Assembly: GCA_009733715.1 (NCBI GenBank)
Contig: WMKJ01000014.1
Span: 107,770-171,769 of the forward strand
Source of the DNA: Herpomyces periplanetae
Lineage: Eukaryota > Ascomycota > Laboulbeniomycetes > Herpomycetales > Herpomycetaceae
Direction: 5' to 3'
Length of the DNA stretch: 64,000 bases
In this document: positions 1 to 10,805 of the stretch, one piece after another
Numbering within the stretch: the first letter of the stretch is position 1
Layout: every line of letters starts with the position of its first letter
Notes under the pieces: generated by a model
Databases searched by the model: none
What the model saw: only the letters and a program-made list of their open reading frames with translations
Told to the model about the DNA's origin: nothing
Made by a program: the position numbers and the translations under genes

Positions 1-1167
1 CATTGATTGAAGACATGTTGCAATGGATGAATAAAGGCAATTTCCATCAGCTCCTACTTCAATTTCACGTAGACCTCGTCGAGTAAACTCAGTTTGCATA
101 ACTGATACTTCTTGTTGACGTAAATCGGGTAAATTGGCAGCTTCACGGGCAGCTTCTTCTATAGCGGCGTCTCGTTCAGCAGCCCGACGTGCTAAACGTG
201 CACGATGTCGATTAACCTTTCGTTTACCCGACGACGACGTTGACACTTGGGCTGATGGATTAACGGATGATGAAGTATTATCAACTGGTATATTGGTTAG
301 CATAAGACGAGCTAAATTAGCGGTCAACGTTTGGTTACGGTCCCGCCGTTTGTCATTTAAAGGATACGTATCATTATGTACAGAACTAGTATCCGATGTG
401 GTTGACGATGAAGATGGTGTTAAAGGTGCTATTGTAGATTTATCTGTTTGTTCACAATTCATTATACTAACGGGCTGTACATTAGATTCATGAGATGACG
501 GTGATAATGGTAGATTTGGATGAGCCGATTCAAACTCCCTAATCTCCCGAGCATGTCGATCCCGAAGTTCACGTTCCATAGCTTGACATTCTTCATTTAT
601 CATATCTTTATGGGACGTGTTAGATATATTATTGTTGGAATTTTTTGAAGAATTCGTCTTTTTACTCCCCGATTTATTAGCCAGGCTAGTTTTTTTCTTA
701 ACTTCATACTTCAATTGCCGCAATTCCTTGCGGTGACGCGTCAGTAAATCATCCATACCCCCACCCTTCTTAACATGACACGAGGATTCACTTTTTCGAT
801 TAAACGCAGACGCAAATGTAAACGTTAAAGTATCCGGTAACGAACTATTCAGCAACGATAACCATTCTCGCGTCAAAACTTCGCATCGCAAACTTTTTAC
901 GCCACTGGCACCGCCACCGCCACACTCAGAACACGTGCTAGGGCGGGACTGCGCCACGAGCGTGCCACGCTTCGCATATTCATTTTTCCGTGATTCCGAT
1001 TCCCAAAAAGGAAATTTTTCACGAAGTGCCGACCGGCTGTGATGATGATTTTGATGATGTTGATGATGATTTTGATGTCGATGGTGATGTCCAGGTGTTA
1101 ACAAAGTGTTGAGTACGGTTGACTGTCGACATGTTTTACACGATTTATCACGATTAAATAAATCCAT
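1..1167 (-). CDS. OTUD6: OTU-domain deubiquitinase, OTUD6-like (C-terminus beyond window edge)
   Basis: The frame is open for 389 codons from the ATG at 1167 to the window edge. It ends inside the OTU cysteine-protease signature (ADGNCLY; candidate catalytic Cys codon at 37-39, about residue 377). Upstream is the family's helical region (DLLTRHRKELRQL near residue 139, then a basic RRAAERDAAIEEAAREAANL stretch) leading into the domain, the usual OTUD6 layout. OTUD6 enzymes cleave ubiquitin chains and act on translation-linked ubiquitylation; that is family knowledge. The catalytic His lies outside the window. An unusual first 137 residues contain CKTC and CSEC pairs and a His/Gln/Asn-rich run (1026-1085). 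A downstream ATG at 756 would give the normal-length family N-terminus, so the true start is uncertain. The start lies only 54 bp from the divergent PIG-H gene. Confidence 0.82.
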   Translation of the reverse strand, partial: MDLFNRDKSCKTCRQSTVLNTLLTPGHHHRHQNHHQHHQNHHHSRSALREKFPFWESESRKNEYAKRGTLVAQSRPSTCSECGGGGASGVKSLRCEVLTREWLSLLNSSLPDTLTFTFASAFNRKSESSCHVKKGGGMDDLLTRHRKELRQLKYEVKKKTSLANKSGSKKTNSSKNSNNNISNTSHKDMINEECQAMERELRDRHAREIREFESAHPNLPLSPSSHESNVQPVSIMNCEQTDKSTIAPLTPSSSSTTSDTSSVHNDTYPLNDKRRDRNQTLTANLARLMLTNIPVDNTSSSVNPSAQVSTSSSGKRKVNRHRARLARRAAERDAAIEEAAREAANLPDLRQQEVSVMQTEFTRRGLREIEVGADGNCLYSSIATCLQSM

Positions 1168-1221
1168 GCTTCAAAGTTAGTTAATATTTATGCGCGTATG
1201 TTAACCGACTAGTGCTTCGGT
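1168..1221. promoter_or_regulatory. Short divergent intergenic region, OTUD6-like / PIG-H
   Basis: Only 54 bp separate the two proposed start codons, so the two genes must share a promoter or start transcription inside each other's leader. If the OTUD6-like protein starts at the downstream ATG (756), the shared region is about 465 bp, a more usual length. No TATA box is evident. Confidence 0.35.
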
Positions 1222-2157
1222 TTGTTCCTAATGGCGGAATATTTCAGCAGTAACAACTATCGCGGTAATAAAGTAACCGCAGATACTTCTTCATTCAAAA
1301 ATCCCCCTTCTTCTAATCGCGTTACTTCACAATTCCAGAGATTCAATATACTTTATTCCCCTTCTCCAAGGTTAATCGTACACAAACCAAACGAATCCAC
1401 CGTTCACTTTATCCTTTCAACCTTTCCTTACTTTTCCTCTCGCTGGCTTAATACAGCCGTACTTACCGGCTTGTTCACTACTAGACTTCTTCTCGTGTTA
1501 CTTTCTTTAACTCTACTACTCTTCAAATATTTCCATTTCACAAACTCTCCATTTACCTCACACACCCTTTCTCAGTGTCCCATTATATCACCTAATCCTC
1601 CCCTCTACGGGATCGTTGCACCTTCATACTTCATTAATTCATTTACCACACTTACTCGGTCTATTAACTCCATCCATCTCTTTATACTTTGCTGCGCTTG
1701 TATTTGGCTTGCATTATTGCGCGGTTATACACAAGAATCAATCCTCGTTATCCAGGGTATCGGTGTTCAAGTTTCTTCATCGTCAAAATATCTCTTTCGT
1801 TCCTCCAATCGCTTTATTCCTGCTACGTCAATTCAAGATATTTACATTTACGAAGCCTTCAAACACTTTCAAATCCGTTTCTATATGTGCGTCGTCGTGC
1901 GTGACGAAAAAAACGTCGTTGTTGTCTTCCCGGTGCGTATATACTCCTCCCGTCATATCGTGAATTATACTAATCAGTCTTCACCATACGTTTGCGTACA
2001 AACCTATAATTTACTTTCCCTTCCTCCTTATTACTTTAATCTCCAGAAAAGTGAATCTCGTTTACACATTCTACGACAAGTTTGGTTGGGTACTCGTAAA
2101 TGCCTATACCAGACCTGTCATAATTCCTCCTCCCAATTATCCCTTACTGTGTCGTGA
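1222..2157 (+). CDS. PIGH: GPI-GlcNAc transferase subunit PIG-H / Gpi15
   Basis: PIG-H is a subunit of the ER enzyme that adds GlcNAc to phosphatidylinositol, the first step of GPI-anchor synthesis. The model is exons 1222-1932 and 2047-2157, giving 273 aa. A hydrophobic hairpin region precedes the diagnostic PIG-H block: ESILVIQGIGVQ, then a FIP motif, a conserved YEAF/FQIRFY core and VVVVFP, and after splicing a W-x-G-x-R-x-CLY tail. The 114 bp intron (GTGCGT donor, TACTAAT branch near 1967, CTCCAG acceptor at 2046) is a multiple of three with no stop, so the unspliced frame also reads through. Removing it joins VVFP directly to the SRLHILRQVW segment, as in the family. Starts at 1222 or 1231 are both possible. 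The gene is convergent with PUS3, with 69 bp between the stops. Confidence 0.85.
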   Translation: MFLMAEYFSSNNYRGNKVTADTSSFKNPPSSNRVTSQFQRFNILYSPSPRLIVHKPNESTVHFILSTFPYFSSRWLNTAVLTGLFTTRLLLVLLSLTLLLFKYFHFTNSPFTSHTLSQCPIISPNPPLYGIVAPSYFINSFTTLTRSINSIHLFILCCACIWLALLRGYTQESILVIQGIGVQVSSSSKYLFRSSNRFIPATSIQDIYIYEAFKHFQIRFYMCVVVRDEKNVVVVFPVRIYSSRHIVNYTNQSSPYVCVQTYNLLSLPPYYFNLQKSESRLHILRQVWLGTRKCLYQTCHNSSSQLSLTVS

Positions 2158-2226
2158 AAATCCTTCTACACTTCAAAATCGTGCTACAAGCCCACTTCAC
2201 CGTATACTCAAATATCCGGTAAATGA

Positions 2227-4113
2227 TCAGGGTTTGTTTCGCATCTTATTCATTTTTTTCCCTTCGTATTTCTTAGCCCAACGCGCATTGACAACTTCTA
2301 CATCATCCAGTAAATCACGCTGTAATATCGGTACATATTTACTCAAACCCTTCTTTGACCAGGGTTTTTCGCCTCCGTTAAATATCCGAATTTTTCCTGT
2401 CGTACACCTTGTCCCTAAATTATTCCACTCACTGTGTGGTAACGGCAAACTTTGAGGCATTGTGTTGCTTGAATTTACAACCGATGCCTTCATCGCCCCT
2501 ATGGCATGGGGCGAATAATCTGTTTTAGCCTTTTGCGAATTTACGTTTTTCATGTTTGATTCGTTGTATATATGGTTACTGAACTTATTTGCCACTATAT
2601 CCAATAACATACCGTTGAGAATTTCTTCAAGTTTAGATTTGCGCCAATTGGACCATAAATTTTGCAGTAAACCTGCCCATGAAGTTAATGAATGACTGCG
2701 CCCGCAGGTCGGTACAATTAATTCACTACTACACGAACTATTGTTCCGTTTGGTAGTAATATGATGCTGTTGAACATTTTCACGGATAATTTGATCAGAT
2801 ATATCGTTAGTGTAGACCCATTGTAACGTATCAGTATTCGTATGTGAAACGTCATGCCACGGCGGACTGTACGGTGAGTCAGTCTGAGCCTCGTTGGGGA
2901 AACCAGGAAAGATACAATCCCATAAAACTAGAGGGGTATCAGCTGCCATTTCATAATTGGGTCGACGTGGAACTCGTTTAATATCCAGTAAATCCGAAAC
3001 TAATTGTGGTGATTCAAGGCCTTGTCCGATTAAAAAAAGTATAGCAACCATATGTCTAACTTGATGGTAAAGGAAAGCTGAACCGTGTATAGATATAGCG
3101 TAAACACACGGCTGTGCAGGTATATTAGATGTGTGTAAAAAGGTGGGGAGATCAAGTTGACAAACAGGATTAATATCAATGTGAAAAATTTGTCGGGTAA
3201 AATTGGTAAGTTGCCGAGCGGGATCAATTTTACAAAAATTTCGAAAATCGTGAACGCCAATGAAATCTTGAGCAGCCGTGCGCATAAGTTCAATGTTAAG
3301 CCATGCTTCGTTAGGCAATGGAGACTGATGGGGTGAAGAAATATCGGGTAGTAGAGCAGGCTGTGTAAAAAAGTACTTGTAACGGCGTTCCCGGCATGAG
3401 AATCGCGCGGAAAATGAATCGGGTAAGTAAGGACACCAGGCTAAAATGCGAATTTCCGGTGGTAGGACACGATTGAGTACTTGGGGGTAGCAAATTTCAT
3501 CGTTAACGGGATCGAAAGTAGATTCTTGTGACGAATCAATGGGCCTATTGCTGCGCAAGTTTAACGCGATAACTTGACCAAAGGAACTGACACCCTTGTC
3601 AGTTCGACCACATTTGGAGTAATTACACCCGGTCCAATACAGTTTAGCACAGCGTTGAAGGGGGGAAATACTTAAAGCGTCAAGGTCAACATAATCCAAT
3701 GAAGACGCCAGTTCATTTGTACGCGGAAAGATTAGACGAGTTAACGCCAAAGCTTTCCAAATTTCTTCTTCAACGGACGGAAGGCGGGTTAACGTACCAT
3801 CGCTATGCTCATATCCGTTGAAAGCACTACCGATATAGGCTAATTTTAACGCCACATAACGTGTTGCATACTTGCGAGCATCAATTGAACGTGGGATAAC
3901 TGTACTAGACAGTACCTGAGGCTTTGATAACGAAGGTAAGTGTGTGCAAGTACAAGAATGATTAATTCGTTTTTCAGTTTCCACTAATTTTTCGATTAAC
4001 TGTTGCTTTGTTAACTCCTCGTACGCCGTATGTTTAACATTCCCACGCTCGGATACTTGTCCCATAACTTGCCTAATACTGCGCAATACTGTGAATCCAA
4101 TTCCAAGTTTCAT
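2227..4113 (-). CDS. PUS3: tRNA pseudouridine synthase Pus3/Deg1 (positions 38/39)
   Basis: This TruA-family enzyme converts U38/U39 in the tRNA anticodon stem to pseudouridine. The catalytic aspartate sits in CGRTDKGVSSFGQ. Other family blocks follow in order: KLAYIGSAFNGYEH near the start of the domain, RVLPPEIR, FSARFSCRERRYKYFF, DFIGVHDFRNFCK and FLYHQVRHMVAILFLIGQG. The frame is 628 codons without introns. The eukaryotic Deg1 features are the long N-terminal helix (EELTKQQLIEKL, preceding a CTC pair) and a C-terminal extension of roughly 200 residues after the RRPNYEMAADTPLVLWD block. Two starts are possible, 4113 and 4065 (MGQVSERG). The extra 16 residues are basic and hydrophobic without acids, so a mitochondrial form from the upstream ATG is conceivable. 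Confidence 0.93.
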   Translation of the reverse strand: MKLGIGFTVLRSIRQVMGQVSERGNVKHTAYEELTKQQLIEKLVETEKRINHSCTCTHLPSLSKPQVLSSTVIPRSIDARKYATRYVALKLAYIGSAFNGYEHSDGTLTRLPSVEEEIWKALALTRLIFPRTNELASSLDYVDLDALSISPLQRCAKLYWTGCNYSKCGRTDKGVSSFGQVIALNLRSNRPIDSSQESTFDPVNDEICYPQVLNRVLPPEIRILAWCPYLPDSFSARFSCRERRYKYFFTQPALLPDISSPHQSPLPNEAWLNIELMRTAAQDFIGVHDFRNFCKIDPARQLTNFTRQIFHIDINPVCQLDLPTFLHTSNIPAQPCVYAISIHGSAFLYHQVRHMVAILFLIGQGLESPQLVSDLLDIKRVPRRPNYEMAADTPLVLWDCIFPGFPNEAQTDSPYSPPWHDVSHTNTDTLQWVYTNDISDQIIRENVQQHHITTKRNNSSCSSELIVPTCGRSHSLTSWAGLLQNLWSNWRKSKLEEILNGMLLDIVANKFSNHIYNESNMKNVNSQKAKTDYSPHAIGAMKASVVNSSNTMPQSLPLPHSEWNNLGTRCTTGKIRIFNGGEKPWSKKGLSKYVPILQRDLLDDVEVVNARWAKKYEGKKMNKMRNKP

Positions 4114-4407
4114 TGAACAATATTGGTAAATATTGCCCTAATAACAAATAACGGTGCAAAGAATAAATTTCCGTATGAATCAGATAAAATTTTGGGTAAA
4201 AAGTCAAAAACCTATCCCCCAAACTTCCAAAACGTGTCGAATTTTGAAAGCACCACAACCCGGGCGGGAAAACTATGTTCCTGGCACGTGAGCGGCGGTG
4301 CTAACGGGGAATTTTGCTTGGAGATTGCATGTGAAGATGATAAGTAGTCGATTGTTCATGTGGGTGTATATGGTAAAAAGAAGTTGAGTACTGGATGAAT
4401 TGACATT
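4114..4407. promoter_or_regulatory. Divergent promoter region between PUS3 and RING gene, with CACGTG box
   Basis: The region holds a CACGTG palindrome at 4285-4290, 118 bp upstream of the RING start codon and next to a short GC-rich patch (GGGCGGG at 4262). A 74-codon open frame from 4123 has no recognisable domain and is probably not a gene. Confidence 0.4.
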
Positions 4408-5349
4408 ATGAGTAGTTACGAAGGTTAGTTTTTCCAAGGGGATTAGGAAAGGAATATGAAGATGAAGATTGTACGGCTAATATGTATAGGGAATGTGAAA
4501 GCGTTTAGAGGAGCATAATATTCCACGATATTCGTTATCGAAGAAACCGGGGGAAAATGAGACGAATATTAGGGAACATGAAAGGCCATGGCGGCCAGAT
4601 TTGTCGACATTTTACGCGAATATACGACAACTAGACGTTTCCGGGTTACACGAACGACATGATAATCCTCATGCAGTACCGTTACCTCAGGATATTGAAG
4701 CATTATATCGGTTGTTAGCAGATGCATTGATAGCGGTCGCTACACGAACACACCATCCTGAGAGGGCAGGCTTGATGTCGGTAGCAACTGGAATGGGAAT
4801 GGGAACGGGAACTGGAACGGGAGATTGGAATTGGCGAACAGCGTTAACAGAGGAGGGAGTGGCGAGTCGAGTACAAGTTAACATGGTTAACGAGCTACTC
4901 TCGATTGCTGAAGCACCCCCCCGAGTTATATCGGGGGTGCCGGAAACTTATTTTGACGAGTTGGAACGAGTTGATAAAAGGGATTTAAAGTCTAGTATGC
5001 AATGCCCTATTTGCGCGAACGCATTTCTCGATGGTAAATGAATCTACTAATTTATTCATGATGAAATATTATTTGATGGTTTATACATATATGCAAGACA
5101 AGCGTACTGAGCAAGCATGATATCTACTAACTATATTAGCATATAGACGAATATCCTCTGGTAGTTCGATTACCTTGTCATAAGGATCACGTATTCGATT
5201 TAGAGTGTATTCGACCGTGGTTAATTCTGAATCCAACCTGTCCGCTAGATCGAGTGAACCTTTTAAAGCCTTTACCACCGCGCATACAGCTTCGAGAACT
5301 GAACATTGATCAAGAGACTGAGGAGGATTATGACGATTATTTTGCATGA
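4408..5349 (+). CDS. RING-H2 finger protein, probable E3 ubiquitin ligase
   Basis: Three exons fit by phase: 4408-4423, 4509-5033 and 5147-5349, giving about 247 aa. Exon 1 encodes MSSYE; intron 1 has a GTTAGT donor. Exon 2 ends in YFDELERVDKRDL followed by CPIC...FLD. Exon 3 continues DEYPLVVRLPCHKDHVF, then DLECIRPWL and NPTCPLD, so the RING is CPIC...C-H-x2-H...C...C-x2-D. The last zinc ligand is Asp (CPLD), as in the cullin-ligase subunit RBX1, instead of Cys. The arrangement resembles an uncharacterised fungal RING family; the substrate is unknown. A Gly-Met/Gly-Thr tract (near 4790-4830) comes from a short hexanucleotide repeat. The opposite-strand frame at 5081-5347 is only a shadow of exon 3. 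Confidence 0.8.
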
Positions 5350-6025
5350 AACGTGAACTTGCAGAATAAGTATGAAATGTTTGATTAAGTAGTATAAACC
5401 GGCCGGGTTACTTACGATCGTGTTACGCCATGATAAGCTGATAGATAATTATGTGGGAAGAGGGAGACTGTACTACACTATATAGGCTAAATAACATAGC
5501 AAAGATTAGAAAAAGTCTGTATCTTTAACTTTGCGCGTCCACCTATACACTCGGCTTCCACCGGCGCCCCGGACGCGCACACGTGACAGAGTAGGACAAG
5601 TGTCACGTGCAATAGCGGAAAAAAGAGCAGCCGGCAAGTGGGAAATTTTTGGGAAAAAATTAATTTGTTAGACGAAAGAAAGGCGAAGTGGGATGGGTAT
5701 GTAAAGAATTAATTAAAGCTTTTATCATCATGTTAAGTGTAAGGTTAATGTACGGGGAAAAAGAAAGTAACTAATACTTTTGTATAAAACAAAAAGTAAC
5801 GGCATTCGAGAAGTAACGGAGTGTTCTTGGGAAGGTGAGGGTTGGTAATAAAAAGATTGGAGGGAACGAAAAATACATTGTCATGAAGGTTAACAATTTA
5901 TCAATATACAAATACATTTTACACATTTATCGTAGCAAGTCAAGTGTCCCAATTATATACACACAGGAAATCTTTCCAAAACATTGGTATAGGTGAGCAT
6001 AGGTGTATGGGTAAAAGGAGCCATA
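5350..6025. promoter_or_regulatory. Intergenic region upstream of GMPPA with paired CACGTG boxes
   Basis: Two CACGTG palindromes lie at 5580-5585 and 5604-5609 (24 bp apart), within a GC-rich island in otherwise AT-rich DNA and about 420-445 bp upstream of the GMPPA start. Nothing else coding is visible. Confidence 0.35.
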
Positions 6026-7623
6026 ATGAGTCCGACAAATAAATTGTACAAAGCGGTGATTCTGGTACGTATAAATCATGTTAAATCAAGCCGATTGACG
6101 GCAAATTGCCAGTTTTCATTAACAGTATGTATCTGGGAGAACATTTTTTAGGTTGGAGGTCCATCCCGTGGTACGCGCTTTCGTCCTCTATCATTAGATC
6201 TCCCCAAGGTAAATTTGCAAGAAAGACACTAAGATGTATAACATATACATGCGTACGGTTGGTTAACGATGAGAATTTAACGGAGAAAAATCTAGCCGTT
6301 ATTTGAAGTCGCAGGTCATCCAATCATTGAGCATTGTCTTCGAGCTATCTCCAAAGTATCTGGGATACGTGAAGTTTTCCTTGTGGGTTATTATGATGAA
6401 AGCATATTTCGCGATTTTTTACGCAGAGCGGCCAAAACTTTTCCAGCGTTAAGCCTAAAGTATCTACGTGAGTATGAAGCTTTGGGTACAGCTGGAGGTA
6501 TTTATCACTTTCGCGATGCTATACTGCAAGGGAATCCCGACGGATTTTTCGTACTGAACTGCGATGTATGCTGTTCATTTCCCTTGAGCGATATGTTAAA
6601 ACTGTTTGAAGAAAAACATGCGGGCGCCGTAATCCTGGGCACTCGAGTCTCCAACGAATATGCTAATATGTTTGGATGTATAGTGTCAGATCCTGATACT
6701 AAACAAGTTTTGCACTACGTTGAAAAGCCCGAATGTCATATTTCCAACTTGATAAATTGTGGAGTTTACCTTTTCTCGGCCAAATCTATATTTCCTGCGA
6801 TTCGTGATGCCATTCAACATCATAGAACCGATCCAACCAGTTTACCAGCCGCATCAGCTGTAAGGGATACTAATGTAACGACTACACTTACAGCAAGTAA
6901 TTCTAACCTGGATGAATTTTCCGTTAAATCTCAGGTAATTCGACTAGAGCAAGACGTATTGTCCGTCTTGGTGGAAACCGGAAACTTTTTCGTCGTTGAA
7001 ACCAAGGATTTCTGGCGACAAATTAAAACTGCTGGCTCTGCTATACCCGCAAATGCTTTGTATTTGCAGCAGGCCATGCAAAATGAATCCGATGAATTAG
7101 CTACTGCGTCCCCCAATATTATTCCTCCCGTTTACATTCATGAGAATGCCAAAGTTGACGCAACGGCTAAACTAGGCCCAAATGTATCAATCGGGGCTAG
7201 AGCTATTATAGGTCGAGGTGTTCGGGTTAAAGATTCCATTGTACTGGAAGATGGAAGAATTGATCATGATGCATGCGTTTTACATGCAATCGTGGGATGG
7301 AACAGTCGAATTGGTTGCTGGTCTAGAGTTGAAGGTACTGCTGTTCCTGTAAGCAGTATGAAAACCCTTATCGTGAAAAATGGCGTCAAAATTCAGAGTA
7401 TATGTATTCTGGGAAAGGAGTGTAATGTGGGTGATGAGGTTCACCTACAAAATTGTGTTTGCTTACCGTACAAGGAGTTAAAGCGAGTAAGTGATAGATC
7501 ACTTTGTTATAATTTTATCTGTATGCGAAAATTGTAACAGACGCTGACGATCATGATGATGCTCCATGAACATCTCAAACTACACTATTATATCAGGATG
7601 TATACAATGAAGTTATCATGTAA
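6026..7623 (+). CDS. GMPPA: Mannose-1-phosphate guanylyltransferase, GMPPA type
   Basis: Four exons fit by phase: 6026-6064, 6152-6208, 6296-7486 and 7597-7623, giving 437 aa. Exon 1 encodes LYKAVIL and exon 2 the nucleotide-binding VGGPSRGTRFRPLS. Exon 3 carries PLFEVAGHPIIEHC, the sugar-binding YEALGTAGGIYHFRD and LNCDVCCSFPL, then left-handed beta-helix hexapeptides near the end. The last exon encodes only DVYNEVIM and stop. The GGPxxGTRFRPLS signature places it with the GMPPA (alpha/regulatory-type) branch and not the shorter catalytic GMPPB/Psa1. In animals GMPPA modulates GDP-mannose synthesis; GDP-mannose feeds N- and O-glycosylation, GPI anchors and mannan. A roughly 25-residue low-complexity insert separates the transferase and beta-helix halves. 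Introns are 87, 87 and 110 bp. Confidence 0.92.
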
Positions 7624-8682
7624 TTGACATGCTGCCCAATAACAACGTGAATCTCATCGTACTGGCTAAAACTGTGAAGATGATTCCTCCCAAAACTTTA
7701 AATGTACCAAGCAAGGTTGGGTGATTTTGATCTTTTAACCATAATCGAACTTCCCTCTTTTACGTTGCGCAAAAGGAAAAAAGGATCGCTTACCAAGTGA
7801 ATTGAACTCATAAATTCCCTCAGAACATTAATACTTTCTCCTGATAAAACGCGCATACACGCATAAGGAGTATACGCTGAAAATAGAGTTATGAATAGCG
7901 TTTGAAATTTCAACTTCTCCATCATATCAACATAAGATGGTGTGTGTGTGAGGGAATATTCATGATATATTTCAGTAGAGGGGAAATTTGGTTATTTACA
8001 CGGTAATAGATGTTAACAAGAACCTACCTATGCATGCATAAGTTGAACTGAATAAGTAAATAACGAAACATAATTGCCATACTCACACATGATACTGTAA
8101 GTGTGCAAAGAAATAAGTTCAGTAGGTATAAAGGAGCACGTAGTATGGTATGTAGCGAGACATTGGTGAGATTGTATGAAATTAGCCATAAAAATTCGAT
8201 ACATTGGACCGAACTGAAGATAAACGCGCGAAGACGTAACTGAAAATTTGATAAATGTCGAAAATTTAGATAAAAGATGAGGATATCAAACGATTTCATG
8301 AGATGATATGCAGATAAAGGGGATTGACAAGGTGAACTTAAGGTGCAAAATGCAAACCCAAAATTTTGGGCACGAGTAAACTTAGGTCGACAGATTAACC
8401 ATCATCCAAAGTAGAAGGGTATATTCACGCATGGTACGCGCGCAATAAGGTGACAAAATTCCGCCATTCACCCTAATGAAAAAGTATCCGCGGTGCGACT
8501 CAGACAATCAAACAAATCATGGTTTGATTGAACACTGAAGCGAAGTTTGAAGCATAAAGTCTATAACATATAAAGTTGAAACACCGCTGAGACAAGTAAA
8601 AATGATAGAGCGTCGCATCGTGATTATCTTCCCCGAGACACGATGAACAAAGCCGTTGCCCTTTATGTTTAAGTGGAATCAA
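7624..8682. other. Intergenic region between convergent GMPPA and FLC-like genes
   Basis: No recognisable gene. Minus-strand frames at 7698-7925 (75 codons) and 8024-8299 (91 codons, hydrophobic) start with ATG but match no family I recognise and do not join by phase. They could be a small unknown membrane gene, but more likely they are chance frames. The stretch also holds the 3' UTRs of both neighbours. Confidence 0.4.
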
Positions 8683-10805
8683 TCAAGATGGTGTAGACCA
8701 TACGGGAGATGGGGAATAAACACCTCCGCTCTGTAGTTTATCACCTCGTGCGGTAGCGCCGAGAGCGTCTAATTCCGTGTTGCCAAATTGAGACTGTGAT
8801 TTGATAAATGAGCCGCGGTCGTCTCGCATTGGCTGATAACGGGTATCAGGATCGGAGGAAGTAAGTGCATAAGTTGATGCAAGCAATACCATTACTAGAA
8901 GAACCAGAGCGAATGCCGCGTTATAAACGAAGAATACAACCCCCATGATGCCGGTTACAAGACCCTATACAAACGTTAAAATTAAACCTTTGGAATATTA
9001 TGCAAACACGGGAAAAGATAAAATAGGAATAATGGAAGGAAAAAACTCACCGGTTGTCGAAATACGCGTGAAAACATTAAAAGGAATACTGCACTGATAA
9101 AATTAATCGAAGCGATTGAAATATTTAGCGCATTCGTTCTACGATCCATATAGGGCCTGATCAAACAAACAGCCAAGAGGAAACAGGCTTCGATAATCAA
9201 TAAAGCTATGGCCTGAGTAGTCCCATTTTTTTGGGCTAATGCGATGAATGGCCCTTTAATTAAAATGTATAAGAGACATGGAATGATAAAATAATAGGCT
9301 GACGCTTTAAACTGAACGTATAGGAAGCCCCATTTGTTCAAAGAGAAAGGGTCAGAATAGAGAATGTAGGCAGGATTCTTATGCATGGTGATAGACCTTT
9401 GTGCAATCCGCCAAACCTTTAACGCGGCCCATCCCAGTATCATAATCATGATTGCTATTGTAAATACAGCGAGGATAACTTCGGCAGACGAATCGCGTCT
9501 AGTTAGCTCCCAAAGGCACAATACAATCATCTGGGGAAGACCAATTAAAACGATTCTAAATAAAATTCCTTTTAACACGGTAGTCCAGCCGTGTCTAAAT
9601 TCGTAGAACTTATTTCCCTTCATATGACCCGCACGAAAGAGTACTTCGCACACTAATTTAAACATGCTCACCATTAATATGATGAACATGACAAACAGAA
9701 TGAAGAATGAGTAACCCGTTAAGAATATATTAGTACTTTCAATGTGTGCTTTGAAACCGACACGTAGTATACCACGTAGTGTAACAGCTTTGGAAGAGGT
9801 AGGGGGATTGGTCTTGATAATTGTTGCAGCTCTACGAAAGAGATCACGTTTTTGAATGTGGAATGAGGTGGTGGAGAGCGATGATAATAAAGTTGAAGAC
9901 GAACCCCCGGTTGCACGCTGATACCAAGTGCAAAGTTTATGCAGAGGCGCTACCCTAACTAGGCCCATGCTCCACTGAAAATTTTGAGTCCAAGAAGAAA
10001 CTATGGGAGGTAAATGAACGGCCGACATGCCAATGAAAGCCTGGGCCTGAAAATATCCAAACAAAGCCAGAGCGTTAGCAGCTACATGAGCAGCAGTATT
10101 GGAGTGACCCAGACCAGATGTTATGGCGGAGGCCAGTAATCCCAATCCGGCAATGACAGCAGTAGCCCAGCCTACGGCCTTTTGGTAGACCGTTTTCCCA
10201 TTGGAAAGCTCAGCTTCAACACAGGCCAAGGGTCGTCGAGTTTGAGTATCGTTAATATAAATTTGGACTTTACCATCTAAATCGGGAACAGTGTAAGCTA
10301 TCCCAGGAACTTGATTAACAACGGATTTTGGCAGTATAGTGTTGGAAAGGATGTTGATGGGACCGGTGTTCATGGGACATAGCCCCTCTAAGCCTTGACT
10401 GGCGCACGGGTCTAAAGGTTTGTTGAAAGCTTCAAAACCATAAGCAAAAATCCTAAGTTCAGCAGTAACATTTCCGAAGATTTCCGATACACCAACGAAG
10501 TTGAAGGTTAAAGTTTCATTATCTGGAGTGAAGATTACTTTGAATAAGGAGGCAGAAAATCCCGAACGAGCCATGCAGGGATTTAGGGAATTAGATTCGA
10601 GCAAACGGATAGCGGTGGCGAATGGAGTTAGCCATATTGTAGTAATGAGTAATAGAAAGGGTAGACGATAGGGAGCGCGTAAACGTAGAGAATGATTAGA
10701 GTAGGATGATACAGGGAAAAAAGAGTGAGAGGGTAACCAGGCTTTCAGGTGAATGAGAAAGCTGATAAAGGGACTAAACGACGGAAAGTTGAGCAAAGGG
10801 GACAT
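8683..10805 (-). CDS. TRP-like / FLC family membrane protein with ML-like domain
   Basis: Two exons, 10805-9051 and 8964-8683 (phase 0; GTGAGT donor, TATAG acceptor), give 679 aa. A hydrophobic signal segment (about residues 46-66) precedes a luminal ML-like domain with paired cysteines (NPCMARSGFSASLFKV..., DPCASQGLEGLCPMN). A polytopic region of about eight or nine membrane spans follows, including a YxPxLxxxWTQNFQWSMG-like motif common in this fungal family and a conserved WTTVLKG loop. A cytosolic tail containing a YQPM segment closes the protein. Fungal relatives (Flc1-3, Pkd2, Trp663) sit in the ER, Golgi or plasma membrane and affect calcium, FAD transport and wall integrity. The last exon supplies the final span and tail. 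An upstream in-frame ATG is absent, so the start at 10805 is the natural choice. Confidence 0.85.

Noticed and set aside
5081-5347. 88-codon minus-strand frame that looks like a small helical protein
   Set aside because: The plus strand of the same bases splices in frame onto the RING gene and supplies the second half of its zinc finger.
7698-8299. Two small minus-strand frames as a two-exon membrane protein
   Set aside because: No acceptor with a matching phase between them and no recognisable motif; kept only as a note for the intergenic region.
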